Part shown: piece by piece, positions 37,389 to 46,264 of the stretch | Numbering within the stretch: the first letter of the stretch is position 1 | How the letters are laid out: each line of letters starts with the position of its first letter | From: CS4-C045 sp963844115 | Lineage (GTDB): Bacteria > Planctomycetota > Planctomycetia > Pirellulales > UBA7805 | Assembly: GCA_963844115.1 (NCBI GenBank) | Contig: CAWJNN010000087.1 | Coordinates: 77,361-141,360, forward strand | DNA length: 64,000 nucleotides | Reading direction: 5' to 3' | The notes under the pieces: generated by a model | The model's input: only the letters and a program-made list of their open reading frames with translations | Databases searched by the model: none | Told to the model about the DNA's origin: nothing | Translations under genes and position numbers: made by a program

Positions 37389-38240
37389 TCAGCTGGTCGC
37401 GGTTTGTTGCTTCTTTTCGTGGTTGATCATCAGGCGGTGAAGCTGCCGTTCATGGCGGACCCCGCCGTCTTGGATGTGATGGTTCTGATAGATTCGGTCG
37501 ACAACCTGTCTCAGATTCAGACCCGTGCTGAGCCAGGGAATATCCAAACCCATGAAACGATCCTTCTGGGTCTCCTCGTGCCAGCGATCGACCGTTTCGA
37601 TCCGCTTGTCCACCGAGCGGGACTCCATGTACCAGCTGCTGAATTCGTGATCGTCAGAACTGTAATTGAACGACGCCTCGAACAGGCAATGGCGCAGTGC
37701 TTCCAGGCTCGCCCGCATCCGCCGGCGAGGTTCTTTTTCGCGCAGGATGACCGCGTGGTCGAGCTTCTGCGTGCAGATCCACGCCAGCGGCCGGCCTGCG
37801 GGCGGTTCGTGCCGAGAACAGTTCAACAGGCCGGGATACTGCAGCTCGTTTTCACTGTCGATGTCGGTCAACGGGGCCGTTCGAAAGAAGCATTCGTTCG
37901 CAGTCGACAGCTGACCGTTCTGAAAGACCGCCAGGACAATCACGTAGGGCAGCGACAAGGTTACTTTTCGATATTTCGTGCCGGTCCCGTAACGCTTTTT
38001 CGAATCTTCGGCGATCCACGACAGGGTGTAGGGTCCCGCGGGATATTCACAGGCCAGGATGGACATCTGGTCGCGCGAATAGGCGAAGCGGACTTCGCGC
38101 GGCAGCGCGACGCCATAACTATCGATTCGCGGTGGTGCCGCCAGTCGGAACAGCTCTTCGATCGAGATCTCGATCGTCGTACCATCCGGCTTGTTGTAGA
38201 CCGCCATGCCGTCACGGAAGGTGATTTCATCGTTTGCCAC
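37389..38240 (-). CDS. E2-like protein (PRTRC-B / prokaryotic E2 family D type)
   Basis: A 283-residue protein with GTG start at 38240 behind AAGGAG. The middle ('KVTLSLPYVIVLAVFQNGQL', then CFFRTAPLTD and 'NELQYPGLLNCS') has the strand order and 'P-x-L-x-N-C' pattern of the divergent bacterial E2-like proteins often next to ThiF and JAB genes. C141 (LLNCS) is the best candidate for an active Cys; C117 is another. Assignment is by pattern and context, not certain. Function: acceptor or adaptor of Ubl from the E1. Confidence 0.65.
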   Translation of the reverse strand: MANDEITFRDGMAVYNKPDGTTIEISIEELFRLAAPPRIDSYGVALPREVRFAYSRDQMSILACEYPAGPYTLSWIAEDSKKRYGTGTKYRKVTLSLPYVIVLAVFQNGQLSTANECFFRTAPLTDIDSENELQYPGLLNCSRHEPPAGRPLAWICTQKLDHAVILREKEPRRRMRASLEALRHCLFEASFNYSSDDHEFSSWYMESRSVDKRIETVDRWHEETQKDRFMGLDIPWLSTGLNLRQVVDRIYQNHHIQDGGVRHERQLHRLMINHEKKQQTATS

Positions 38241-38743
38241 GGGGGTTTCTCCTTGGGGTAGTTGGCCGCATGGTTGTTGGGCTTCTCGGTTGATAGCGGC
38301 GTTAAGTTTCCCTGGGCGATGTCATGAGCGCCGCAGCGAAGTTTATGCGGCGAGTGTGCGCTGCTACCCTTCTCACCGCTACCCTTCTCACCGCTACCTT
38401 TCCCGCCGCTACCTTTCTCACCGCTACCTTTCCCGCCGCTACCTTTCCCGCCGCTACCTTTCTCACCGCTGTGGCGGAGGTATTCGACGCTTTGGCCGGT
38501 ACGAACCACCTGGTTCTCGTCGTCCACCAGTTGGCCGTCGACAAACATCGAGGCGCCGGAATCGATGTTGAACCGATCGGTCAAGCGTTGACGGATTTCG
38601 CCCAGCGTCATGCCGGCGACCGGCACCTCATCACCATTCACGTTGGCCATTCCGCCAAATTCTTCACTCGCCGCAAACGGATCGGCCAGGCCACTCGGCC
38701 CGCCCACGCGACGTTCACTCAAAGATCGCAGTTGTTCTGCCAT
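37961..38743 (-). CDS. Ubiquitin-like protein with GEKGS-repeat tail (module 1)
   Basis: From the ATG at 38743 (AGGAG 5 bases upstream) comes a ~40-residue leader, then a beta-grasp domain: 'ANVNGDEVPVAGMTLGEIRQ', FNIDSGASMFVDGQLVDDEN, 'VRTGQSVEYLRHSGEKG'. Many bacterial Ubls of this kind end at or near GEKG. Here the GEKGS unit is repeated seven times by a 15-base repeat, after which the frame stays open to 37961, inside the next gene. The open extension is probably an artefact of an indel or of repeat growth; another frame has a TAG in every repeat unit. The real end is probably near 38360. Confidence 0.7.
   Translation of the reverse strand: MAEQLRSLSERRVGGPSGLADPFAASEEFGGMANVNGDEVPVAGMTLGEIRQRLTDRFNIDSGASMFVDGQLVDDENQVVRTGQSVEYLRHSGEKGSGGKGSGGKGSGEKGSGGKGSGEKGSGEKGSSAHSPHKLRCGAHDIAQGNLTPLSTEKPNNHAANYPKEKPPWQTMKSPSVTAWRSTTSRMVRRSRSRSKSCSDWRHHRESIVMASRCRAKSASPIRATRCPSWPVNIPRDPTPCRGSPKIRKSVTGPARNIEK
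38363..38467 (-). repeat. 15-base tandem repeat, seven units, in the Ubl gene
   Basis: Seven units of GCTACCYTTCYCRCC (plus strand) encode S-G-(E/G)-K-G on the minus strand. Units differ only at the three wobble-like positions shown. Confidence 0.9.
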
Positions 38744-38842
38744 AACGTTTCTCCTGTTTTTAAAAAAGGGCTCGTGTTTGCGTTGGAGTCCCGCCTTGAG
38801 GCGGTTCGGCCGGTGCCGCCTCAACGCGGGACTCCAACATTC

Positions 38843-40069
38843 TCATTCGGGCCAGACGGGGGTCAGGACCGACGTCACGTCGTCGGGCGTGATTTGTTGG
38901 TTCGCTCGCCAGCCAGCTTCGGCCAGCGCGGTGCTCAGCAACTGAACGGCCGCCGCCGGTTGGGTTGCTCCCTCCCGACTACTCAATTCGGCCGCTGCCT
39001 CGATGGCTGCTGGCGAAACTTCGTAGCTGCTGCTGCGGGCCAGGCGGTGTAGGGCCTTCAACGTGTCGGACCGACTTGCGGTCGGCACTTTGATGGGCAG
39101 CAAACGTCGAGCGATCTCTGGGATCTCTGCGATTTCGGCCAGGAACGGTGCGCTTTGCACGGTGGCCAGGATCCGGGCGCCGCGGTCTAGCGCTTCGGCC
39201 AGCAGCGTCAGCCCGCACATCGTGCCGCTCAAGCCCAGGTCCAGGTGATCGACCAACAACAACAGCTGCGGGCGGGCGACCAGTTCGTCCAACAGCATGC
39301 TCAGCGCGCGATCACGTTCGGCGGGATAGACCCGACCGCACGCCAGCCGCGCCGCCGACAGGTGCCGCACGGACTGCACGTGTCCGCCCTGCATCAACAA
39401 GTGGCCGGTCGCCTCCAACAGTTGCCCCTTCCCTGTTCCGGAAGGTCCCCACAGCACGCCGCCGCAGGGTGGCTGGCGAGTGAGCGCCACGGCCAAACGT
39501 CGTGCGAGCGGTTTGTGGTTGTTGGACTTGAACGACACGGCCAGCTGCGCGGCCACCACGGCCCGCGTTTCGACAGCCAAAATGGAACGCGGATCCAGCG
39601 AGTCTGCGGTCGGGCGGGCGACCTTGCCGACCCGCGGACTTGCGGCATATCCTGGGACGCCTTCTTCGAGCTCGATACGCATGATTGTCATGACGGGCGA
39701 TCCGAGCGCGTCCAACACGGTCCGCAACACCTGGCTCACGTCGCCCACCGGAATATGCACAGCCAGCTGCCGCCACTTGCGATCACCGTGCCCGCTCAGT
39801 GCCGCGGCGATTGCCAGATTTGATCCTTGGTACGTCAGGTCATCGTCGACGTAGGCTCGGACGAGTCCCCCCTCACGCTGAACCAGCACGTTGGTGCGTG
39901 GCTTGTTGTAGTCCTTCGTTAGCGGGACCGCGCTCAGCCGCAGTGCCGAGGGGCCCAACGGTTCCAGGTCAACCTGGCAGGCCTTGAACGTCGAAGTCAT
40001 CAGGGGTTCCACGCCGCCCGACCACGCGCCCTGCGGCTGCGTGTTAGTAGTCTTTACGGAATGGGTCAT
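38843..40069 (-). CDS. AAA ATPase, ClpA-like, with atypical Walker motifs
   Basis: A 408-residue protein. The N-terminal 170 residues are beta-rich and unrecognised; residues ~185-400 are an AAA+ domain. Walker A is GPSGTGKG (208-215), ending in Gly where Ser/Thr is expected. Walker B is LLLVDHLD, with His where the catalytic Glu normally sits. Both changes suggest it may bind but not efficiently hydrolyse ATP. 'EIARRLLPIKVP' resembles the region after sensor 1. It overlaps the second ATPase gene by ATGA, so the two are coexpressed and may form a mixed ring. Confidence 0.75.
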   Translation of the reverse strand: MTHSVKTTNTQPQGAWSGGVEPLMTSTFKACQVDLEPLGPSALRLSAVPLTKDYNKPRTNVLVQREGGLVRAYVDDDLTYQGSNLAIAAALSGHGDRKWRQLAVHIPVGDVSQVLRTVLDALGSPVMTIMRIELEEGVPGYAASPRVGKVARPTADSLDPRSILAVETRAVVAAQLAVSFKSNNHKPLARRLAVALTRQPPCGGVLWGPSGTGKGQLLEATGHLLMQGGHVQSVRHLSAARLACGRVYPAERDRALSMLLDELVARPQLLLLVDHLDLGLSGTMCGLTLLAEALDRGARILATVQSAPFLAEIAEIPEIARRLLPIKVPTASRSDTLKALHRLARSSSYEVSPAAIEAAAELSSREGATQPAAAVQLLSTALAEAGWRANQQITPDDVTSVLTPVWPE

Positions 40070-41837
40070 CGGTCGCTCCTTTCCAGTTCGAACGGTTGCA
40101 CCGCCGGTTGCTCAATCCGTCGCACGGCGCCGACGCGGGCGCCGTCAGGCAGCGCCAGGTAGTTGGGGGCGTTGTACTCGGTAATCTGTTCCACGATGCT
40201 GCGGATCTGGCTATGGAAGGCGGCCAGCAACATCTCGGTGGTCAGGCCCGGCGTGTCCGTGCCATCGCGCTCCACGACCTTGGCCTCCTGGGCCGCCTGC
40301 TGGACGCTCAGATCGACAACCGCGCCGGTCAACACATCGCGCCGGTATTTCACCGTGGGTGTTGCCGAACCCGCAAAGGTAATTTCGACCTGGCCCGGGT
40401 CGTGGCCGTTGGTACTGAACAACCAGTTCGTCGCTTCGCGGACCAGCCGTTGTTCGGCCTGCTGTTGATCGGCGCCCAACTGGACGTGCAGCGGCAGGCC
40501 GCGAACTTTCTTGGCCAGGATGGCCTGCAACTCGCCACGCCCGATGCGGCCGAAGTCGATGATCTGGCCGCCGGCCCGCCGCAAGAAGGCCTGATCGCAA
40601 ATCTGCGGCGTGTTGGTCGTGAACAAAAAGATACACAGCTTGTTACCAAGGTCGTCGGACAAATGATCGAGCCGTTCCAACGCGGTAGTCTGGATCCGGC
40701 CCATCACGTCTTCGGATCCATTGCGCGCCGGGCCAGCGCATCAATTTCTTCACAGCGGGCGATGACCGGCAGGAAGTATTCCTTACCTTCCCAGTAGAAG
40801 GGTTCGTCGGCCAGCTGGATCATTTCGTTGAAGAACCGATCGAGCGCCTTATCGGACTGGCCGACGTACTTGTTCAGATAGTCGGCACTGCGCAGTCGCA
40901 GCACCCGATTGGGCAGCTGATCGAGCGGTGCGCCGGTCACGTCGCTCATCACTTGCTTGATGCCATGAATCACGCCGAGAATACTCAGGGTTTTGCCTGA
41001 GCCCGTAATGCCTTTGAGCAATCGGGTCTGACTGCGGCGCACTTTGTATTTTTCGCCGAGTTCCGGCCGGACCATTTCGTCATGCACATGCTGGATCAGT
41101 TCCTCGATGAAGGGCTTCGGGCAGCCGATATCGCGCTGGACATCAACTTCGGGCAGGATCCCGCGTTCGAGGAAGCGGTAATGCGCGTGGCCGTCTTCAG
41201 GCGGCAGCGCCGCAAAGGCCATCCGCTGTCGCGTGCAGACCAAGACCTCCGCGCCCGGCTCGACTTCGCCCGACTCGAATTGCTCCTTCAGCGTGTCGGA
41301 CATGCGATACGCTTCGCTGTTCAAATCATTCAACCGGACGCGGACCGTGTCGTCGCCCAGTCGCCGCACCAGTTCGGCCACTTCCCCGGTTGTGCAGCTG
41401 TCGCTGGCAGCTGCGATGACCATCCGGGCCTGGGCGTCCAGCAGGATCGCGTCTCCGCAGCGCAAGGATTCGAGCAGCTGCTCGTCCAGGACCAGGGGAA
41501 ACGCCGTGTCGCCATTCTCCAACGAAGCTTCGACGCGATGGCCCTCCGAACCGTTCACCGCTGGGCAAGGTCCGACGTACCTTCCCCGCCGGATCGGCCC
41601 AGCCTTCATCATCCCGATCAACTCGTCCAGTTCTTGGGTCTTCTTGAGGTAGTTTTGTTCCGCGACCTGCTGGCTGGCCCGGGCCCGCATCTCCTGGAGG
41701 ATCTTCGAGCTCTTGGGCGAATCGTCCATGCAGATCTGAGCCATCGTCATTTTGTAATGCTCGAATTCCATTTTGGGATCGAGCAACTGATTCACCGTCT
41801 GGGAAACAGCGTCTTTTGTCTTGGATGTGAAAACCAT
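40066..41837 (-). CDS. Proteasomal-ATPase-like AAA protein (Mpa/ARC type), split by a frameshift
   Basis: First frame 40704-41837 (377 residues): N-terminal helical stretch (~20-80), an OB-like beta region (~85-215), then the AAA core with Walker A GITGSGKT (276-283), pore-type segment 'LNKYVGQSDKALDRFF', and Walker B region CEEIDALARR. It stops in MDPKT. The second frame 40066-40707 (starts GTG, GTGA overlap) continues with sensor 1 ('CIFLFTTNTPQICDQAFLRR') and the C-terminal lid. Removing two bases in the CGCGC at the junction joins 'ALARRNGSEDVMGR' seamlessly, so one ~590-residue gene is likely. Architecture matches Mpa/ARC/PAN-like unfoldases that feed proteases. Confidence 0.75.
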
Positions 41838-41867
41838 CGTTCAGTTCTCCGTATCGAATCGCGAAAT

Positions 41868-43009
41868 CTATTCGCTGGTGGGATCAAAGTCAGGAATGAT
41901 GTAAAAGCCCCGTTGAGTCAGTCGGTTTTCATGCAACGAATACAGGCCGTGGACCTTGTCGAGCCGCGCGTTAAGTCCAAAGATGTGGCATAGCGCGTAC
42001 GGGTGCCCGAAAACACAGCTTGCGTCCAGACGCGATCTTCATGAGACACCATCACACTGGTTCGGCTACAGACTTTGGTGGTTGCACAAATTGCGCAGGG
42101 AAGCGCACCGTCCAATGGCACGAAATTGTGCCCGTGGCTCTGGCCCAGAAATCGGTAGGTGCTGGTGGCCGGCTGGGCTTGCATCGACTTGACAATGGCT
42201 TGCAACCGCAGCCAGGTTTTGCCGGTAAAGGCGAGGCTCAGTTTCTTTTCTTCGGCGTCGGTCGCTTCCAGTGCGTCGGTCACGACCAGGTAGAATTCGC
42301 CCGTTTCCGGGCAGGAACAGGGTGGGCCAACCAGGATCGCCCCGGTCTCGCGCGGCGGTTGCGACTCGCCGCCCCGCCGCGCGAAACGTTGCGACCTTTC
42401 GTAGGCCGACGCCGTGTACAACACGGGAAAATGCAAATCGCTCGGCTCCCCCACCGCCTCGGCGTTTTGCCGGAGATGCTTCAGCGGGCGCGACAAGTAT
42501 TTCAAGGGCGCCGGTTTCGCGTCTGTGCTAAAGGACATCTCGGTCACCGCCGTGTCAACCGTTGTCGCCCGCGCGGCTGGCCTATCGTCGACGACCAGTT
42601 CGTACGACCATTTGTCGTCCAGTGTCAGAACCTTGTCGGCGATCAGGCGCTGCAGCGCCGCATCGGCGACGTCGGAAAACAGCCGGACGTTGTATTCCTG
42701 CCCGAACGACTCACCCCGTGGGTTTCGCACGTCGACGCGAATACCACGACAAAAGTTGCCTTCATAGATGGGCGTCATCTGAATCGTCATTTCGTCCAGC
42801 GTCGCCGCGGGCATACCGCGACGCATGGCATAGTTGCGTAGCAGCTCGAACCGAAAATCCCTCAGGTAGGCCTCGGGCACGGGCACCCGCCGTAGTTCCC
42901 GACCGCTTTTTTCGCCGCGCCGAATACTCAGCGCAAAATTGGGCGTCGCGGTTGATAACGCGGTCAGAGCCGTCGCAGCGGTCTCGGCGGTTCGAGTTTG
43001 CACGTTCAT
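41868..43009 (-). CDS. JAB/MPN (JAMM) protein with Cys-rich insert (module 2, one frameshift)
   Basis: About 380 residues. A 200-residue N-terminal domain precedes the JAMM domain: E221 (ETGAILVG), H292-x-H294 (SHGHN), then an insert with C305, C308 and C314, then S322-x2-D325 (SHED). The insert replaces the usual short H-x-H-x7-S spacing and may bind zinc. After 'WTQAVFSG' the frame changes: one G appears missing near 42005, and the other frame continues 'HPYALCHIFGLNARLDKVHG' and 'GFYIIPDFDP' to a stop at 41868. It likely trims or removes the module 2 Ubl. Confidence 0.8.
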
Positions 43010-43139
43010 GGTCGCCTGCCTGGCAAAAAATGGTGGGGTGCCTGGTAAAGTGCCGGGTAAAAAATAATTGTTCGTAAATCAAGCGGGCGAGGCCGGGGAC
43101 GACCCGCTGGCCGCCCCCGACACTTCACCGCCCGATCGC

Positions 43140-43427
43140 TCAGCCGCCCAAGTGCGTCTTCGGGGTTACCCAAAGTTTGGCCCCCGAATCGACTTGATCG
43201 CCGATGGCGACTTCGTCGTCGAGAAACGCGCCCTGGTCGTTATGCAACGCCCATGGAACGTTCTCGGGTAACGAAAAACGGTTTGCCGCCGCACGAGCGA
43301 CCGCGCCTGCCGGAAGAGCCGGTTGAATATCGTTGGCAACCACGGAGTGGGTGCCGGTGACATCCGCCAGCTCGAGGCTGATCACGTCGCCGTTGTCGGC
43401 CACGGCGGGTTCTTGTCGAGTTTCCAC
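43140..43427 (-). CDS. Ubiquitin-like protein ending in Leu-Gly-Gly (module 2)
   Basis: A 95-residue protein, GTG start at 43427 overlapping the previous TAG by one base, with AGGAGG-like sequence (GGAGGTGCG) upstream. Residues 15-90 fit a beta-grasp fold ('ISLELADVTGTHSVVANDIQ', a helix 'AVARAAANRFS', then strands 'AIGDQVDSGAKLWVTP'). It ends THLGG, the mature diglycine C-terminus of ubiquitin-type modifiers, so no processing would be needed before activation. It lies among JAMM, E2-like and E1 genes. I am confident of the role class, less of fine similarity. Confidence 0.8.
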   Translation of the reverse strand: METRQEPAVADNGDVISLELADVTGTHSVVANDIQPALPAGAVARAAANRFSLPENVPWALHNDQGAFLDDEVAIGDQVDSGAKLWVTPKTHLGG

Positions 43428-44242
43428 TACGCACCTCCTTCTGCAGGATCAACCTGCACTGGTGAAAAGTCGCAAATCGTGGAAGTCACGTTTGCGTCGA
43501 CAAGCAGTTCAACTGCTTCGATCATCTGCGACACGACGTGTCGCAACGCATCCAATCCGATGTGAACCAGCCGCGCCGCCGCAAAGGGCGGCACGCCGGT
43601 GAGATCCACCTCGGCCACGATGCGCGTTGTGTGGTCGGATTGTTCTTGCGCCAGGCGGACCAGGCGGCAACGGTTCTGCATGTCCGTCAGCAGCTGGTCC
43701 AGCCAAGCGCGGCGGGCGTCCGAAAGATCCGGGGGAACGGCCTGCAGCAAAGGGAACCGAACCGCCAGGCGGTTAGCGTCACAAAGGAGTTGCCCCTGCC
43801 GCGCATGCGGGCCGGCCTCCACTGTGAGCGCGCCCTGGGGCAGCTCTCGCTTCAGTTCGTCCTCTGCCGGGCATTCCCAGCCTTCGGGCAACTCGCCCGC
43901 CGCGCTAATGCGTCCCCAGTGGATCAGCTCAGTCAGCGGATGCAGAATCTCGCCGTTCCCGTCGTCCCAAGCTTCCTGGCTGATCACGTCCTGGGGCAAA
44001 TGAAACTCACGGTGCGCGTGCCCCGCCTCGCGCACGGTCTTCCACAGTCCCGGCTGGCCGAGCTCGGCCGCTTCGTCGGGAAGGGTGCACGTGTGCAGCG
44101 TTAGCCAGCGGCGATCGACCTTGGCCGTCATACCCCCTCCCCCTTGGCCAACATCGTCGTGGCGGAACACATCACGCTCCGCTTGAAAGCCAAGTTCGCG
44201 TAGCTGGTCGGTCAGGTTGCGTGTACGGGTCATCGCCAACAT
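43427..44242 (-). CDS. Unknown protein of the ubiquitin-like cluster
   Basis: A 271-residue soluble protein I do not recognise. It has a mixed alpha/beta N-terminus with several His/Cys ('RWLTLHTCTLPDE', 'GHAHREFHLPQDV') and a helical middle ('DARRAWLDQLLTDMQNRCRL'). It starts one base after the E2 stop and its own stop overlaps the Ubl start, so it must be cotranslated with them. A substrate adaptor or E2 cofactor role would fit the position but is a guess. Start could also be 44233. Confidence 0.6.
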   Translation of the reverse strand: MLAMTRTRNLTDQLRELGFQAERDVFRHDDVGQGGGGMTAKVDRRWLTLHTCTLPDEAAELGQPGLWKTVREAGHAHREFHLPQDVISQEAWDDGNGEILHPLTELIHWGRISAAGELPEGWECPAEDELKRELPQGALTVEAGPHARQGQLLCDANRLAVRFPLLQAVPPDLSDARRAWLDQLLTDMQNRCRLVRLAQEQSDHTTRIVAEVDLTGVPPFAAARLVHIGLDALRHVVSQMIEAVELLVDANVTSTICDFSPVQVDPAEGGA

Positions 44243-44243
44243 G

Positions 44244-44972
44244 TCAGTCTTTCTCTTTTCTGGGCTCTGTTTTGTTGGGATCTGTGTTGTTGGGCTCTGT
44301 TTTGTTGGGATCTGTTTGGCCGGGCTTTGCTGGTTTGTTAGGCTCCAACAGCGCGACTTTGGTCAACGGAACGCGATGCAGATTATGTTGCCACCACTGG
44401 GCGATTTCCGGAGCGAACACGCCCGCGGGGTCCTGGACATCAACCTGAATGGATTGCATCGACAGGGCACCGTACGCTCGCAAGATCAACATGGCCGTCC
44501 GCGAACCGGCCGGTATTTGGGGCGCGATGCAAAGTGATTGTTCTGGTTGATGAATTTGAGGGAGCCAGACATCGCGCGGCAGAATCACCTGGAAAAAGGC
44601 AGAGCCCGGTAACGGACGCTGAAAAGCCTCGGTGCGATAGGTAAATCCCAGCAGCGCCCGGTTTCGCAATTGCAATTCGTTGTTGGCGTTTGGCTGACAC
44701 GCAACGGGCACCTCGAGCGAAATCAGCGCTCGCAGGTGTTCGGTCATATCGAGCGAATCGATCCGCAGGCGTCCCGGCGGAGCGAGCTGTCCCAAGGAGA
44801 GCAGATCTCGCGCCTCGAACAGTTTGCGGTTGCGCGTCGCGGCGTCGCCGCCACAATCCTTCATGGCCGCGTCCAACATCGCTCGATGCCGAGGATTCAG
44901 CACGACCCGTGCGAGGTTGTTCAAGCTGGTTTTTTCGACGGCGTCGCCGCCAGGTGAGGCAAGCTTGTTCAT
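44244..44972 (-). CDS. E2-like conjugating protein (module 2)
   Basis: About 242 residues from the ATG at 44972, which overlaps the E1 stop by four bases (ATGA). Residues ~85-200 follow the UBC order: 'YRTEAFQRPLPGSAFFQVIL' as the meander, then H141-Q-P...S-L-C148-I, equivalent to the H-P-N...I-C-L signature, then a long helix with WW. C148 is the predicted thioester Cys. The tail is a 15-base-repeat-encoded stretch of (N/D)-x-T-(E/D)-P units (44264-44323). Would receive Ubl from the adjacent E1. Confidence 0.7.
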   Translation of the reverse strand: MNKLASPGGDAVEKTSLNNLARVVLNPRHRAMLDAAMKDCGGDAATRNRKLFEARDLLSLGQLAPPGRLRIDSLDMTEHLRALISLEVPVACQPNANNELQLRNRALLGFTYRTEAFQRPLPGSAFFQVILPRDVWLPQIHQPEQSLCIAPQIPAGSRTAMLILRAYGALSMQSIQVDVQDPAGVFAPEIAQWWQHNLHRVPLTKVALLEPNKPAKPGQTDPNKTEPNNTDPNKTEPRKEKD

Positions 44973-46264
44973 GAGTCGATCTCCTTGCAGATCTGTTCGC
45001 GAATCAGCGCTCCGCTCGCCCCGCGGCGGACGACAGCCCAAGTTGCCTGCTCGGCACCCAAGGCCCGTAACGGCCGGTCCCGCCTGGCATTCAATAAGTG
45101 GCCCGGTGTGGCCCGGTGCGTGAAAAACGGTTGCGGAACGATTGCTTCGCCGCAGGCCCCACAACTTGGTAGTGATTCACCCATCGTCATGAAGAGGTCC
45201 ACCTGATGCGAGTCGCAACGGCAAACGGCTGACTCAACGTAGCTCAACGCGTCTAACGTGAACGAGACGCCGGCCAGCGATCCACCGTCGTGACCGGCCG
45301 TCCCCGCCAGTTCGCTGGGGCTGCACTCGACCAACGGCCGCGGCGCCTCGATCCGCTGCAGCACGCTGTGGTCACAACGACAGTTTTTGTTCGAGGCAAG
45401 TTCTGCTTGCGTTGTCTGATGCGTAAATCCGCAGTACTGCAGCAACGTGTCGGCAACCGGTCGGCCCAGCGTCAGGACATACCGCGCCCACTGCATCAGG
45501 GCCAGATCGGCGGCCAGCGAACAGAGAAAACTAGTCGACATCGTTGGCATGATCTGAACGTGTTCCGTCGCGCCGTTGGCATCGTTTGCGATATCGCTGG
45601 TGCCGTCCCCATCGTTTGCGCCGCTGCAGCTGAAGACCGACGACTGATTCATGTGCCGCCACTCGTCTTCGCCAAAACCGCAGAGCAAGCAAGGGCCGTC
45701 GGCCGTAGCGTTTGCCACGAAGCGAACCTGCGCCACCAGCGTTTCACCGTGTACGGCTGCTTGTACCAGCGGAATCCCCAAGGCGCGAAAGCGACTGGAT
45801 ACATCGGCTTCGACGGCCAAATTGTCGGTGGCCAGGAACACGACATCCGCATCCGCCGTCGCGACGGGATTCAAGTCTTGAACCTTGCCGTCGTAAACCA
45901 ATACGCGTGTATCGGGACTGATCGCCTTGCAGGCCTCGCCGGTGCTGGTCGCCTTGGCGGTATTCAAGTCGGCCGCGGTGATCTCCTGCGTCACGAGGTT
46001 GGCGGTCTCGTCATAGCGACCCGGATCGACCAGCCAGATGACTTCGATCCCTAACCGGGCCAGGTGCAGTGCCACCCGCCGCCCCACCGATCCGACTCCT
46101 ACAACGACGGCCTTGCAGCCCGCGAAGACTTTGGCGGCGGAACGTTCCGTCCCGATCAGCTGTGGAAACCGCTGCTCAACGTCCAGACCGTGGGCGCACT
46201 GCGCCAGTGCCGTGGCCAGCACGATCTCACGAAAGCGGGCGGTTGGTTTAAAGTTCTGGTACAT
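44969..46264 (-). CDS. ThiF/E1-like adenylyltransferase (module 2)
   Basis: A 431-residue E1-like protein. VVVGVGSVGRR (residues 53-63) is the nucleotide loop; 'LVDPGRYDETANLVTQE' has the acid and Asn/Gln pattern of the family. Zinc-type Cys pairs are C192/C195 (CLLC) and CGAC in the C-terminal part. The candidate thioester Cys is C213 (FSCSG). Its start overlaps the RING-like gene by 17 bases and its end overlaps the E2 start, indicating tight coupling. It should activate the LGG Ubl. Confidence 0.82.
   Translation of the reverse strand: MYQNFKPTARFREIVLATALAQCAHGLDVEQRFPQLIGTERSAAKVFAGCKAVVVGVGSVGRRVALHLARLGIEVIWLVDPGRYDETANLVTQEITAADLNTAKATSTGEACKAISPDTRVLVYDGKVQDLNPVATADADVVFLATDNLAVEADVSSRFRALGIPLVQAAVHGETLVAQVRFVANATADGPCLLCGFGEDEWRHMNQSSVFSCSGANDGDGTSDIANDANGATEHVQIMPTMSTSFLCSLAADLALMQWARYVLTLGRPVADTLLQYCGFTHQTTQAELASNKNCRCDHSVLQRIEAPRPLVECSPSELAGTAGHDGGSLAGVSFTLDALSYVESAVCRCDSHQVDLFMTMGESLPSCGACGEAIVPQPFFTHRATPGHLLNARRDRPLRALGAEQATWAVVRRGASGALIREQICKEIDS

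Noticed and set aside
36749..37426. Plus-strand frame of 225 codons opposite the JAMM gene
   Set aside because: It lies entirely antisense to well-supported genes and shows no motif or ribosome binding site.
38363..38467. CRISPR-like array of short repeats
   Set aside because: The units are contiguous with no spacers and code in frame for GEKGS; it is a minisatellite.
40704..40707. GTGA overlap read as a genuine two-subunit ATPase
   Set aside because: The break falls just after Walker B, both halves are needed for one AAA core, and removing two bases in CGCGC restores the family sequence.
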